Source: Skeletonema tropicum (Eukaryota > Bacillariophyta > Thalassiosirophyceae > Thalassiosirales > Thalassiosiraceae). From it: a stretch of 64,000 bases of DNA. Under the pieces are notes generated by a model. The model ran no database searches and was not told the DNA's origin. It was given only the letters and a program-made list of their open reading frames with translations. This document shows, piece after piece, positions 42,441 to 51,387 of the stretch (position 1 is its first letter; each line of letters opens with the position of its first letter). Both the position numbers and the translations under genes were made by a program. Location of the stretch: contig CM074144.1 of NCBI GenBank assembly GCA_037178625.1, positions 496,001 to 560,000 on the forward strand, read 5' to 3'.

Positions 42441-45400
42441 TCAGACACGAACATTGTAGGATGCGGACTGCTGCTGTTGATGATTGTTGGCGTCGGCGTT
42501 GTTTTGAGTGTGCTCTGAATTTGTGGTTGATGTCGATGGCTTGTTTGCAGTTGCAAGTACGGACACATTGTCATCAACGTGAGTTTTGATAGCGCTACAT
42601 GCACGAACATTTGCTCTTTTCATTATCTTGGCATGAGACCTGAGGTCGGCGTCAGCAAGTGGCCGTGATTCTAAGGCTTGGAATTGCTGTAAACCCTCGT
42701 CATTCATATTATCAAAGAAGTCACTTATGTCAATATCATATCCATCATCGTTGTCCACGTTTTCTCTCTTTCGTTTCCCAGTACTCTTTGGAGTGTCCGT
42801 CAAGTATGTGATCTTGCTTTTGGGTCGTTTCATTTCCTTTTCGGCCATGCGCCTCGTTTCAATGTTTTCCAGAATCATCCTACCGCGGTTCCAAAATTGT
42901 TTTGACAATGGATTCAAACCAAGTGTGTCGTCGATGATCGCTTCACTATACTCTTTCGTCCCTCCTACATCAACAAACTTTTGCCAGTAGGTCCCATTCT
43001 TCACCAAATCTTCTGCTTTGCTGAATGGATAGAATAGCAGCATTGCTGTTTTTGCGTACCTTTCTCTGTGCTGCACAGTTCCACTGTTGGGGATATCCTC
43101 AAGCACATCTAATGACTTCACGTCGCAAAGGTCTGTGGCCATGTATATGATGGGAATGACTGGATGTGTTCGTCTCGTAAGGTAGCAATATTTTTGACCT
43201 TGGTGGAGGTCGGCAAACTTGTAGGATGTGGTAGTAGTGCTTTTGCTCCTGGCGTTCAATTGCTTGAAGCTCTTGTATTCCTTTTTGTACCACATTGTGT
43301 ACTCGTAAAGGCACAAGTTGTTGAGCTCGGTTGTCCTGTGAATGTAGTCGTAAGTCGAGCAATCAGCCCATGCAATTGTTTCCTTTGTGTCGTCGTTCCA
43401 ATTCCTCCGCAAACGGAAATGCATGCCTTCCTTCTCTTCTAGTACATTCTCCATGTTTTGAAGTGAAATGTGATCGAAATCATGTGAGTAAGTGAACCTT
43501 TCTCCCCCTTGGGAGATCAGTAAGTGGGCCATAGTGGAGCTTACAACGTCTCTGGAAAGAAATGCGTTCACCCCGGTAATTATTCTCCCAAGTCCTTCAA
43601 CAATGCAGGCATGTTCCTCTTCGCCGTCATCTTTGTCTGTGGTTGTGCTGCCTTCTGCTAGAGCTGTGGCTGTGACATCTTCTGCTGGCTGGTTCTGCAT
43701 TCTCTCCTCCTCCTTCTCCTCATTTTCTTGTCGATCTCTATGTTGCTGGTGTTCATGTGCTCTATACAGCCTCCTGGCCATTGAGGCATGGACTCGACGG
43801 TATGCCATCTTGTCTTCGGATTGTGTGTCTTTGGACTTGTACAGCGTGGTGTAATAGGAGTGGCTCCAATCACCCAGTGTTACATTGGTATTGCTTCCAA
43901 TAACATCTGAAATCGCCAAGCTGTGTTGGTTGAGAAACTGACTGCCATTCTGTCTTTTCGGTAAGATTGCATACTGAGATTTTTCTTCTACCTCACCATT
44001 CAGATGGTGATGAAGGATGACCTTGACCCCATTGGCGTCGCTTGTGTTACGATGATCATCGTCTCTCAGGCCTTCTTTCACGCCAGCTATTGCTTCATTG
44101 TCGAAAATGATGGAATCTTCACTTGCCATCTCTGGCAAATGCCCTCTGCATTCTGCTTTCCCACCCTTGAAACATGTTCCCCGATGTGTATAATCATGCT
44201 CGTCAAAAACAAGATGCAGGAGGTCCCTGCGTAGGTTTCTATCATGTAGCCATTCATGAGTTACTTGTTCTTGTTCGTTGGCTCCATCTCCGTCTCCGTC
44301 CACATCCATTATGATGTGTTGTTGTTTCAGCGCTTCAGTAGGACTTCCTTCCTCTTCAAAATCAAAAGGGTAGCGAATCGCTGCTTGATCGAGCCATTCC
44401 TTTTTCATGTTTGTTGAAGAGTCTGGTGCGTCTTCTTTACTGCTATCTGCATGATCTTGAAGTGTTTGTTGACGTAAGTGACTAATACCCATGTTAATAC
44501 ACTCTGATGGCGAAAATGTTTTCCCACACTGTTTGCATTCCAATACTTTGCCCTTAACATCAAGGCAATGATCCTGGTGATGTGCTTTGCGAAGGATATT
44601 CTTATCTTCTACCTCCTGGAGTATTTCGTGCATAGGCATCGTAACAGGGCTATCTTCATCACAATTGTGAGTCACAACAAAATCAGTCCCATAGCTGGCA
44701 CAGACAACTTTGTCAATGTATGATATGAGAGCATCCCTTGCGGCTTTCTTTTTTCTGTCATCACTATGAAATAGAGCATCTCTAATTTTGTTGAAGTCTT
44801 TTACCCATATTTGCCAGTGACTATGAAGTGTCTTCCTGCCTTGCTCTTCGTCAGTTCTTGAGTACGCTATTGGTACTCCGAACACGCCTAGTCGCCCTGT
44901 TTGTTTCTTTGGGTCCCAACCTATCAAACATTCTGTAATAATCTGCATCAAATGCTGGTAAACAAGAGAACATGCCCCTGGATACAGACGTCTGGTCTCC
45001 TTTCTCAGCTCAAAGTTGAATCTACATTCTTTCAAGTGGTCTTCGTCATCCCAGACACCAAGATTTGGCAGCACCACCTCCTTGCCAGCGTTGGCGAAGA
45101 CTTGGACCCTGATGGTGCATTCATCACATGGAGTCGTAGTTAAGATAATGGAATGGCCTCCGAAGTAGTTATCCATTGCGAAATGCTTGCGGCGATTTTG
45201 TTTGGCACTCAAAGCAGTGTACCCGACTGGTTTGCACGCTGCCTCCACTGCCCTGATGTATTCTCCAGCCGTTCCATTTACCCTTTGGCGGGTTTGTTTT
45301 TGAAACAATGCCTGATCGAGGTCTTTCATTTTGAGTTTTGACATCTTCTCCGCAAGTGACTGGCCGAATAAACTGGATTTGCAAGTGACCACGGCTGTCT

Positions 45401-45962
45401 CGTAACTGCGCTGCCGATTGAACATGTGGTTCAGCAAGAGGAGAAAGTCCCCCCTCATGAATTGAGGAAGCGAGAGTCGGCAGTAGTAACGATAGCATTC
45501 CACCGGAGATATGTGAGTCCTCCGCTTTGCCTTTGGCCCCCCTTGACCAAAAGGAAATTGCAGTGGCGCAATATTCTCGAGAAGAAGTTCTCTAAGATCT
45601 GCATACTTGCTACCATTGACCAGAAGTGTTGGCATTGTACGATCAATCATAGCTTTGGTAAACTTCTGGTTGGATTCGTAAACCCCTGTATCATCTTGCG
45701 GCTCATGGATGCTGGTAAAGTGGAACGAAGCTCCAGCAAACTTTGCTTCTAGATCTGGATCATGTTCTTGATCAGTATTGTTGGGTGTTTCTTCGTCGAC
45801 GATAATGTTGGGCTGAGGGCACTGTGATGGTGCGGTAACTCCTTCATATCCTGGGTGGCCAGACTCATTAACGAACCATTCTAATATTTCCATCATTTTC
45901 TCTGTGTCAAGCCTTGCTCTTTTTTCACTATTTCCTTCTGTTTCGGAGTCATTCGTCCACAT
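42441..45962 (-). CDS. Helitron Rep (HUH) nuclease domain
   Basis: 1173 residues. The start region continues the upstream ORF in another frame (LDTEKMMEILEWFVNESGHP). It contains the Helitron-like N domain (GSKYADLRELLLENIAPLQF, then PVECYRYYCRLSLPQFMRGD) and the nuclease region with an H-x-H metal motif (TLHSHWQIWV). A downstream Tyr-containing helix (YIDKVVCASYG) supplies the probable nicking tyrosines. A Cys-x-x-Cys/His zinc-like motif (ECKQCGKTFSPSECINMGISH) follows. The ORF ends at TGA 42441-42443, after which the same frame runs on into the helicase. It nicks and rejoins strands in transposition. Confidence 0.85.
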   Translation of the reverse strand: MWTNDSETEGNSEKRARLDTEKMMEILEWFVNESGHPGYEGVTAPSQCPQPNIIVDEETPNNTDQEHDPDLEAKFAGASFHFTSIHEPQDDTGVYESNQKFTKAMIDRTMPTLLVNGSKYADLRELLLENIAPLQFPFGQGGPKAKRRTHISPVECYRYYCRLSLPQFMRGDFLLLLNHMFNRQRSYETAVVTCKSSLFGQSLAEKMSKLKMKDLDQALFQKQTRQRVNGTAGEYIRAVEAACKPVGYTALSAKQNRRKHFAMDNYFGGHSIILTTTPCDECTIRVQVFANAGKEVVLPNLGVWDDEDHLKECRFNFELRKETRRLYPGACSLVYQHLMQIITECLIGWDPKKQTGRLGVFGVPIAYSRTDEEQGRKTLHSHWQIWVKDFNKIRDALFHSDDRKKKAARDALISYIDKVVCASYGTDFVVTHNCDEDSPVTMPMHEILQEVEDKNILRKAHHQDHCLDVKGKVLECKQCGKTFSPSECINMGISHLRQQTLQDHADSSKEDAPDSSTNMKKEWLDQAAIRYPFDFEEEGSPTEALKQQHIIMDVDGDGDGANEQEQVTHEWLHDRNLRRDLLHLVFDEHDYTHRGTCFKGGKAECRGHLPEMASEDSIIFDNEAIAGVKEGLRDDDHRNTSDANGVKVILHHHLNGEVEEKSQYAILPKRQNGSQFLNQHSLAISDVIGSNTNVTLGDWSHSYYTTLYKSKDTQSEDKMAYRRVHASMARRLYRAHEHQQHRDRQENEEKEEERMQNQPAEDVTATALAEGSTTTDKDDGEEEHACIVEGLGRIITGVNAFLSRDVVSSTMAHLLISQGGERFTYSHDFDHISLQNMENVLEEKEGMHFRLRRNWNDDTKETIAWADCSTYDYIHRTTELNNLCLYEYTMWYKKEYKSFKQLNARSKSTTTTSYKFADLHQGQKYCYLTRRTHPVIPIIYMATDLCDVKSLDVLEDIPNSGTVQHRERYAKTAMLLFYPFSKAEDLVKNGTYWQKFVDVGGTKEYSEAIIDDTLGLNPLSKQFWNRGRMILENIETRRMAEKEMKRPKSKITYLTDTPKSTGKRKRENVDNDDGYDIDISDFFDNMNDEGLQQFQALESRPLADADLRSHAKIMKRANVRACSAIKTHVDDNVSVLATANKPSTSTTNSEHTQNNADANNHQQQQSASYNVRV

Positions 45963-47137
45963 AACACGACATAAACAAGCGGGTTTGCACCTGTTGTCAA
46001 GAAGTGATTCATTACAGAACCAGTATGGGTAAGATCAACCTCGAAAAAGCTAAAGTGACCACGGATAGCTTTGTGAGCACCAGCTGTATACGCGAATATG
46101 TAGGCAAAAGGGCGGACAGGAGCTAATAGCGAACACATCTGCTCTGTGATTTCCTCATTGGCAATGATATCCGTGGGGATGTGGCCGATGGCAAAGCCGT
46201 TACTGATGGCATACTTGGGCGGTGAATCGCTATCATTGTGCCACGCACTGTAACATTGGCTGCATGCCTCAAATGCTACACATCCGTTCTTGTTCTTGGT
46301 CTTCTTGGCTCTTGGTGATAGCAGAAGGCCTTCGAGCTCTTGGCCTTTGATTTCATACTGTGAAATAAGCTCATCTTTCAGCGTGACATGGTGGTAGCCC
46401 TCATAGGATTTGACGCTTATCCTATTTTTCTGAAAACGAAGCGAATCAACTGTTATCTTGTGGATAGCCTCACACCCAATTATTAGCCTATCGCATAGTA
46501 CACAGACAGCAGTGCGAAATGCATTTGGATTGCTATCGACTCTCATTATTTTCTTTTGGTCATGATTGCGTGCCTGTTGGACTGGATGTGTTCTGTCAAC
46601 AACGATCTCGTAATCACAACTCTTTCCAATGCTCTCCTCTGCGCTCATCGCATTCGTTCGTTGACGGTAAAGCCTTGCCGCAGCGGTCTTTTTTGCCTTC
46701 TGAGCTGCCCTCTCCTCTGCGCTCATCGACTCAATCTTGCGTTGACGGCAAAGCCTCGCCGCAGCGGTCTTTTTTGCCTTCTGAGCTGCCCTCTCCTCTG
46801 CGCTCATCGACTCAATCTTGCGTTGACGGCAAAGCCTTACCGCAGCGGTTTTTTTTGCCTTCTGAGCTGCCCTCTCCTCTGCGCTCATCGAGGCATTCTT
46901 GCGTTGACGATAGATCTTGTCTGCAGCGGCCTTCTTTGCCTTCTGAGCTGCCCTCTCCTCTGCGCTCATCGAGGCATGCTTGCGTTGACGGTAAAGCTTT
47001 ACTCTAGCGGCGGCCTTAGCCCTTTGAGCTGCCCTCTCCTCTGGGCTGATAGAGGCATTCTTGCGTTGCCGTACAAGCTCTGCAGTATGACCGGCTCCAT
47101 TAGTCTCCTCTGGATAGCTTGTCGACATCAGGTACAT
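45893..47137 (-). CDS. Helitron N-terminal ORF with coding minisatellite
   Basis: 414 residues. Residues 25-165 are five to six copies of a 27-residue unit of the form RQRKxASMSAEERAAQKAKK, strongly basic. The rest is the Cys/His-rich region often found at the front of Helitron polyproteins (AVCVLCDRLIIGCEAIHK, VAFEACSQCYSAWH, HIPTDIIANEEITEQMCSLL). It overlaps the Rep ORF by 70 bp. At GTGAAAAAAGAGC a step of -1 converts VKKEQ into VKKRARLDTEKMM, which is what full-length Helitron proteins look like. Either one A was lost from an A7 run or the ribosome slips there. Confidence 0.8.
   Translation of the reverse strand: MYLMSTSYPEETNGAGHTAELVRQRKNASISPEERAAQRAKAAARVKLYRQRKHASMSAEERAAQKAKKAAADKIYRQRKNASMSAEERAAQKAKKTAAVRLCRQRKIESMSAEERAAQKAKKTAAARLCRQRKIESMSAEERAAQKAKKTAAARLYRQRTNAMSAEESIGKSCDYEIVVDRTHPVQQARNHDQKKIMRVDSNPNAFRTAVCVLCDRLIIGCEAIHKITVDSLRFQKNRISVKSYEGYHHVTLKDELISQYEIKGQELEGLLLSPRAKKTKNKNGCVAFEACSQCYSAWHNDSDSPPKYAISNGFAIGHIPTDIIANEEITEQMCSLLAPVRPFAYIFAYTAGAHKAIRGHFSFFEVDLTHTGSVMNHFLTTGANPLVYVVLCGRMTPKQKEIVKKEQGLTQRK
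46630..47070. repeat. 81-bp in-frame coding minisatellite
   Basis: Five to six head-to-tail 81-bp units (CTCTCCTCTGCGCTCATCGA marks each on the plus strand) inside the Helitron N-terminal ORF. The central units are over 90% alike by eye. Because 81 is a multiple of 3, copy-number change keeps the frame. Confidence 0.9.
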
Positions 47138-47310
47138 ACACCAAGATTATCTTGACACACAAAGTTGACTCTCGGGTGAATTATTATTCCTTCAATGAAG
47201 AAATAGTACCCTCTAATACTTATTGAGTTCTCTATTGTATTTTTTTTAAATTATGAAGTTGTCCAACGTAATAATTTTAGGTTTTCGATGGAATAGGATG
47301 GACTATTCCT

Positions 47311-47708
47311 GATGGAATAGGCCATCATATTCCTATATATGTAATTGAAAGTCGTGAAATGAGATTTTGCAAATACCGGTCAACATCTCTTGCGTGGGAA
47401 TAAGACAGCCTATTCCTGAAGTGAAAGTCGTGAAATGAGATTTTGCAAATACCGGTCAACATCTCTTGCGTGGGATGGACGGGTCTGCCCACGCGTACAA
47501 TTAACACGAGATGGAATAGGCCATCATATTCCTATATATGTAATTGAAAGTCGTGAAATGAGATTTTGCAAATACCGGTCAACATCTCTTGCGTGGGAAT
47601 AAGACAGCCTATTCCTGAAGTGAAAGTCGTGAAATGAGATTTTGCAAATACCGGTCAACATCTCTTGCGTGGGATGGACGGGTCTGCCCACGCGTACAAT
47701 TAACACGA
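47311..47708. repeat. Two identical 199-bp tandem units with a nested repeat
   Basis: 47311-47509 and 47510-47708 look identical. Within each unit a block beginning GTCGTGAAATGAGATTTTGC and ending CTCTTGCGTGGGA occurs twice, 71 bp apart. Non-coding; the repeat-derived ORFs are not genes. It lies just upstream of the Helitron on that element's 5' side. Confidence 0.92.
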
Positions 47709-47821
47709 GTTACTTATCTATGTTGGAGCTCCTCAGATTTCCGGAATAAGCCTACCTCGACTCAGTCGAAGCTTGGATTATCATGTTATGTGATGTGCAC
47801 AAATCCACGATAATAATATCT

Positions 47822-48181
47822 CCGAGTTTTGAAAGCAGGAATTGGCTCATTTGCCACGTCAATTAGTATTTCTTAGTATTTTTGTGACGTGTACAAAGAC
47901 ATTATCGTACCGATCCTCTCCTTTCAATTGTACTATGCAAATACTCCCTCTAGAGAATAAGAACATACTGATCTTAATCATTGTACGTCATGCAGATTTC
48001 ATTATACATATCTTTCTTTTTGCGCACTACTTTTGTGGCACTTCAATCACGAGGAACCCGACAGGTTTTCCGGAAAATATACACTTCATCCACGATCCAA
48101 TACTGCAAACGACTTCAATCAAAACATACCTTAAATTTAAGTACATATCACGTGCATGCTCAAATTCTAAAAGGGCACACC
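47822..48181 (+). promoter_or_regulatory. 5' region of the interrupted host gene
   Basis: 360 bp upstream of the likely start codon of the gene split by the LTR element. The frame is open upstream but is hydrophobic and lacks features, so it is probably leader sequence. Confidence 0.3.
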
Positions 48182-48357
48182 ATGATGAAGGCCTCTCGAC
48201 AACCAATCTCCGCTGTTTCCTCCTCCTATGCCAAGAGTAAGGACGACTACTGCCGACAAACCACCCAAGATGTAGACAGCCCCACTGAAGAAATCCATCC
48301 CATCTTGAAAGTTCAAGACCCATTTCTCTACTACTCAAATGACAGAGTAAGGATGAG
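48182..48357 (+). pseudogene. Host gene, 5' half, interrupted by LTR retrotransposon
   Basis: Begins ATGATGAAG (MMKASRQPISAVSS) and runs 58 codons to ...YYSNDRVRM, where the LTR element starts after the ATGAG target site. The same frame continues at 54917. Excising the element and one ATGAG copy gives a 459-bp ORF (152 residues). In this allele, translation would run 5 codons into the LTR (SVQSC) and stop. Confidence 0.8.
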
Positions 48358-48600
48358 TGTCCAATCTTGCTAACAATTGAGCTATTGATCAATATATTTG
48401 GTGATATAACAAAAGACTTATTATGACTTAAAATCTAAAGGAAACGATCAACGTTTTTGGATTCGGTTCAACTTGTGCTTTCATTGGCGATGTCATGATA
48501 GACCAGCCTCGAGAAAGCATTCCGAAACATATTGAGAAACGAGAAACCAGATAACATAAATATGAATTTGATTGATGTCCGACACTACGTAGGTGTGACA
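48358..48600 (-). repeat. LTR (3' LTR of the element)
   Basis: 243 bp; starts TGTCCAATCTTGC and ends GTAGGTGTGACA on the plus strand. Compared with the other LTR it has one extra A (CTTAAAATC versus CTTAAATC). Confidence 0.95.
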
Positions 48601-48614
48601 TTCTACCCCTCCTC
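48601..48614 (-). other. Polypurine tract
   Basis: Minus-strand GAGGAGGGGTAGAA immediately before the 3' LTR, the usual primer site for plus-strand cDNA. The pol stop codon TAG lies inside it. Confidence 0.7.
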
Positions 48615-51332
48615 AGAGGGCGCAACGATTTGTTGTAAGACTTGAGGAGTAGGTGACTTGTAGGGCTTGATGCGTCTGATGTTGAGACGCTCTTGTAGGT
48701 GATCGTCGAGCTTGATAGTAACATTGCCGTTGACATGGGTACGGACGATAGTGAAAGGACCATTCCATTTGTCGTCGAGTTTTGCAGGATCAAAGACCTT
48801 CTTCATGACTTCTTCCCCAACGCGGTAATCGTAGCTGTAGCGTTTGGAATTGATTCGCTTGATGTCCTTGTTGACACGGCGTTGGCGGCGAAGGTTGATC
48901 TCATTCATGTCGTGCTGGACTGGAAGGTTGAAGATCATATCGCGCCCAAAGGCCAATGCTGCGGGAGCATATCCAGTAGCTTGTGATGGTGTCATACGGA
49001 TAGAGCTAAGAGTATCAGATAAAATCGTTCCCATGAGGTCTTCAGCTTCGGTCAAGGTACGGGGGTCTTGATTGGCAAGTCGGGCTCGAATGGAATTTCC
49101 CATTGTAAGGTGCAGGCGTTCGATGATCGCATTGCTCTGGGGGTTGCGAGCTGTCGAGGGAGCAGATGCAATACCAGCATCATGCAACAACTGCTGGAAC
49201 TGAGGGCCGATAAATTCACCGCCTTGATCATGAGCGCAAGCTTCAGGCCGTGGGTATCTTGAGAGCCATAATTCATTGAACTTGCGAGCTACATTCTCAA
49301 TAGTCTTGCGCTTGATGATGATGGCATCTGGGTAACCAGTGGCACGGTCAATTGCTGTCAGTGCATAGAACTCATAGGCTTTGCCACTTCGACCAGACGT
49401 CTTGACATACCATGGACCAACGAGGTCCACGTCGCATTGCTTCCATGGATTGAGATCTTGTACTTGACGAGGAGGGAAGTGGCCATAGCCTCGCTGACCA
49501 ATCTTTGTACGCTGGCAAACATCGCACGAGAAAGCATTGATCCGGGCTGCCAATTGAGGATGATAGAACTTGGAGAGAGCATTAGTAACTGCCTTGGCTC
49601 CTGGATGATTCAACAGGAGATGAAAGTATTCAATAGCGGCGTCTACCGCATTGTCCGTGAGGACTATCTTCAAAGTGGATTCATCTTGAGGAGTGGGGCT
49701 GTAGCAAATCAACGACGTGTCATGGCGACCAAACGTTCGACAATGGTAGAACGTTGGGTAAGTAGTGAGCATCTGCTGAAGGGCAGGACAGCGGCTCTGC
49801 TCTTCTGCAAGCCATTCATATCGCAAAGGATTCTGGACGGTAGAAGGAAGGTTCATGAACTGTTGCACTTGGGCTAAAGGGAACTCATCATCACTGGCCA
49901 ATTCGGCTAGTTGTTCTTCAAAGACACTGGGCTCTTCGTCTTCAACTCGAGGAACATCGTGGGGAACTGGATTGAATTGAACTGGAGTGGAGGAAAGTTC
50001 ATCCTGCCTCTTCTCGGCACCCGAGAAATCAAACTTGGGGAGACGACTGTACGCATCTGCTAAGACATTGAGCTTGCCGGGGTGGTAGAACCACTCTGCA
50101 TGGAAGGACTCGAGGAAGCACCGCCACCGAAGGACTCGTTGACTGTTTAAGTTGGAGAACGTTAAGTTGCGATGGTCCGTGAAAATCTTGAGCTTTGCTC
50201 CAAAGAGCATGGTACGATATTCCGTGAGGGTGCTGACGATGGCCAATAATTCCTTTTCCATGGTGGTGTATCGAGATTGTGCCGCCGAGAGTCTTTTGGA
50301 GTAATACGCAACGGGGCGCCCGCCTTGGAGTATGGCTGCTCCCAGTTGATAATCAGAACTGTCCGTGTAGACTTCAAAAGGCTCATTGTGGTTTGGGTAG
50401 GCACACAAAGCATCACTGGCAATAACTTGCTTCACTTCCTGAAAAACTTTCTCTAGCTCTGGAGTCCAAACGATCGGCGCTTTCTTCTTCTGAATACCTC
50501 GGATAAGCTGAGTAAACGGAGAGAGGAGATGGCTTCGACGTGGCCAGAAATCTCGGTACCAGTTGATCAATCCCACCAGGGTTCGTACTTCGCTAGCGTT
50601 GGTAGGCCTTTGCAGGTCAAGAACCGCTTGTACCTTCTTCTGCCATGGTTGAATGCCGTCCTTGCTGACCCAATGACCGAGAAAATCTCCCTCTGCAATA
50701 CCGAATTCGCACTTTAGAGGGTTAATAGAGAACCCTGCCTCTTCAAGACGCCTGAACACCTCGCGGAGGGTGCGTACATGATCATCCCAAGAATTAGACC
50801 ATATCGCGATGTCATCAATGTACACTTCAACTTCATCTAGATCCCGAAGCACTTCTTCAATAATCGACTGTGCGAATGCTGGGGAGTTGCGGAGACCCAT
50901 CGGGGCTCTTGTCCAACGAAAAAGACCGAAGGGTGTCGAGATTGTGGTGAGGTCCTTTGCTCTGTCCGTCAATTCAAATGAATAGAACATCATGCTCAAG
51001 TCAAGCTTCGTCATGAACTGGAATCCAGTACGCTTTCGGATCAGATCTTGGATGATGGGAAGAGTATAATCTCGCGGCTTAATGACTTTGTTCAGCTCAC
51101 GGAGATCTGCAATGAAACGAACCTTGCCATCCTTCTTAGGGATAATAAACGATGGTAGACCCCATGCAGATGGGCCTGACACTCTCTCAAGAACACCTAT
51201 TTCGATAAGACGGAGCAACTCCTTCTTAAACGTTTCCATATGGATGCGTGGAGTAGGGTAAGGTCGTCGGAAGACAGGAGAGCGGCATGCGTCAGGCATG
51301 GAGATCCCGATAAGCGATAGCTTAGCGAGCAC
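48603..51332 (-). CDS. LTR retrotransposon pol: RT, RNase H, integrase
   Basis: 909 residues. Reverse transcriptase: PSAWGLPSFIIPKKDGKVRF, FMTKLDLSMMF, and the catalytic VEVYIDDIAIWS. RNase H: EVYTDSSDYQLGAAI and MEKELLAIV. Integrase: an H-H-C-C finger (HLLNHPGAK ... CDVCQRT), catalytic residues in DVDLVGPWY, AHDQGGEF and NAIIERLH, and a GPF-type module (DKWNGPFTIVRT) near the end. The first codon used here is GTG, so the real protein probably comes from a gag-pol product. The domain order and intact motifs indicate the enzymes could be active. Confidence 0.93.
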   Translation of the reverse strand: MLAKLSLIGISMPDACRSPVFRRPYPTPRIHMETFKKELLRLIEIGVLERVSGPSAWGLPSFIIPKKDGKVRFIADLRELNKVIKPRDYTLPIIQDLIRKRTGFQFMTKLDLSMMFYSFELTDRAKDLTTISTPFGLFRWTRAPMGLRNSPAFAQSIIEEVLRDLDEVEVYIDDIAIWSNSWDDHVRTLREVFRRLEEAGFSINPLKCEFGIAEGDFLGHWVSKDGIQPWQKKVQAVLDLQRPTNASEVRTLVGLINWYRDFWPRRSHLLSPFTQLIRGIQKKKAPIVWTPELEKVFQEVKQVIASDALCAYPNHNEPFEVYTDSSDYQLGAAILQGGRPVAYYSKRLSAAQSRYTTMEKELLAIVSTLTEYRTMLFGAKLKIFTDHRNLTFSNLNSQRVLRWRCFLESFHAEWFYHPGKLNVLADAYSRLPKFDFSGAEKRQDELSSTPVQFNPVPHDVPRVEDEEPSVFEEQLAELASDDEFPLAQVQQFMNLPSTVQNPLRYEWLAEEQSRCPALQQMLTTYPTFYHCRTFGRHDTSLICYSPTPQDESTLKIVLTDNAVDAAIEYFHLLLNHPGAKAVTNALSKFYHPQLAARINAFSCDVCQRTKIGQRGYGHFPPRQVQDLNPWKQCDVDLVGPWYVKTSGRSGKAYEFYALTAIDRATGYPDAIIIKRKTIENVARKFNELWLSRYPRPEACAHDQGGEFIGPQFQQLLHDAGIASAPSTARNPQSNAIIERLHLTMGNSIRARLANQDPRTLTEAEDLMGTILSDTLSSIRMTPSQATGYAPAALAFGRDMIFNLPVQHDMNEINLRRQRRVNKDIKRINSKRYSYDYRVGEEVMKKVFDPAKLDDKWNGPFTIVRTHVNGNVTIKLDDHLQERLNIRRIKPYKSPTPQVLQQIVAPSEEG

Positions 51333-51387
51333 GTATCCGTATGGTCACAGATACATACGTACCTAAAGGTAGTATGCTACTTGACTA

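Larger units (their letters stand above)
40488..47137 (-). mobile_element. Helitron coding region, nearly complete
   Basis: Three consecutive minus-strand ORFs encode an N-terminal Helitron domain, a Rep nuclease and a Pif1-type helicase, the order of a RepHel protein of a rolling-circle transposon. Only two lesions break it: a -1 step at an A6 run (about 45928) and a single TGA (42441-42443). The true ends (5' TC, and a 3' hairpin plus CTRR) were not found. The given coordinates are the coding limits, and the element must extend beyond them on both sides. Confidence 0.9.

Noticed and set aside
40488..47137. Exact Helitron termini
   Set aside because: I looked for a hairpin followed by CTRR on the 3' side and TC on the 5' side. 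A GC hairpin at 39918-39932 is followed by GTAG rather than CTRR, so no boundary is claimed.
47311..47708. CRISPR-like array
   Set aside because: Only two 199-bp units without unique spacers in a eukaryotic setting; a plain tandem duplication.
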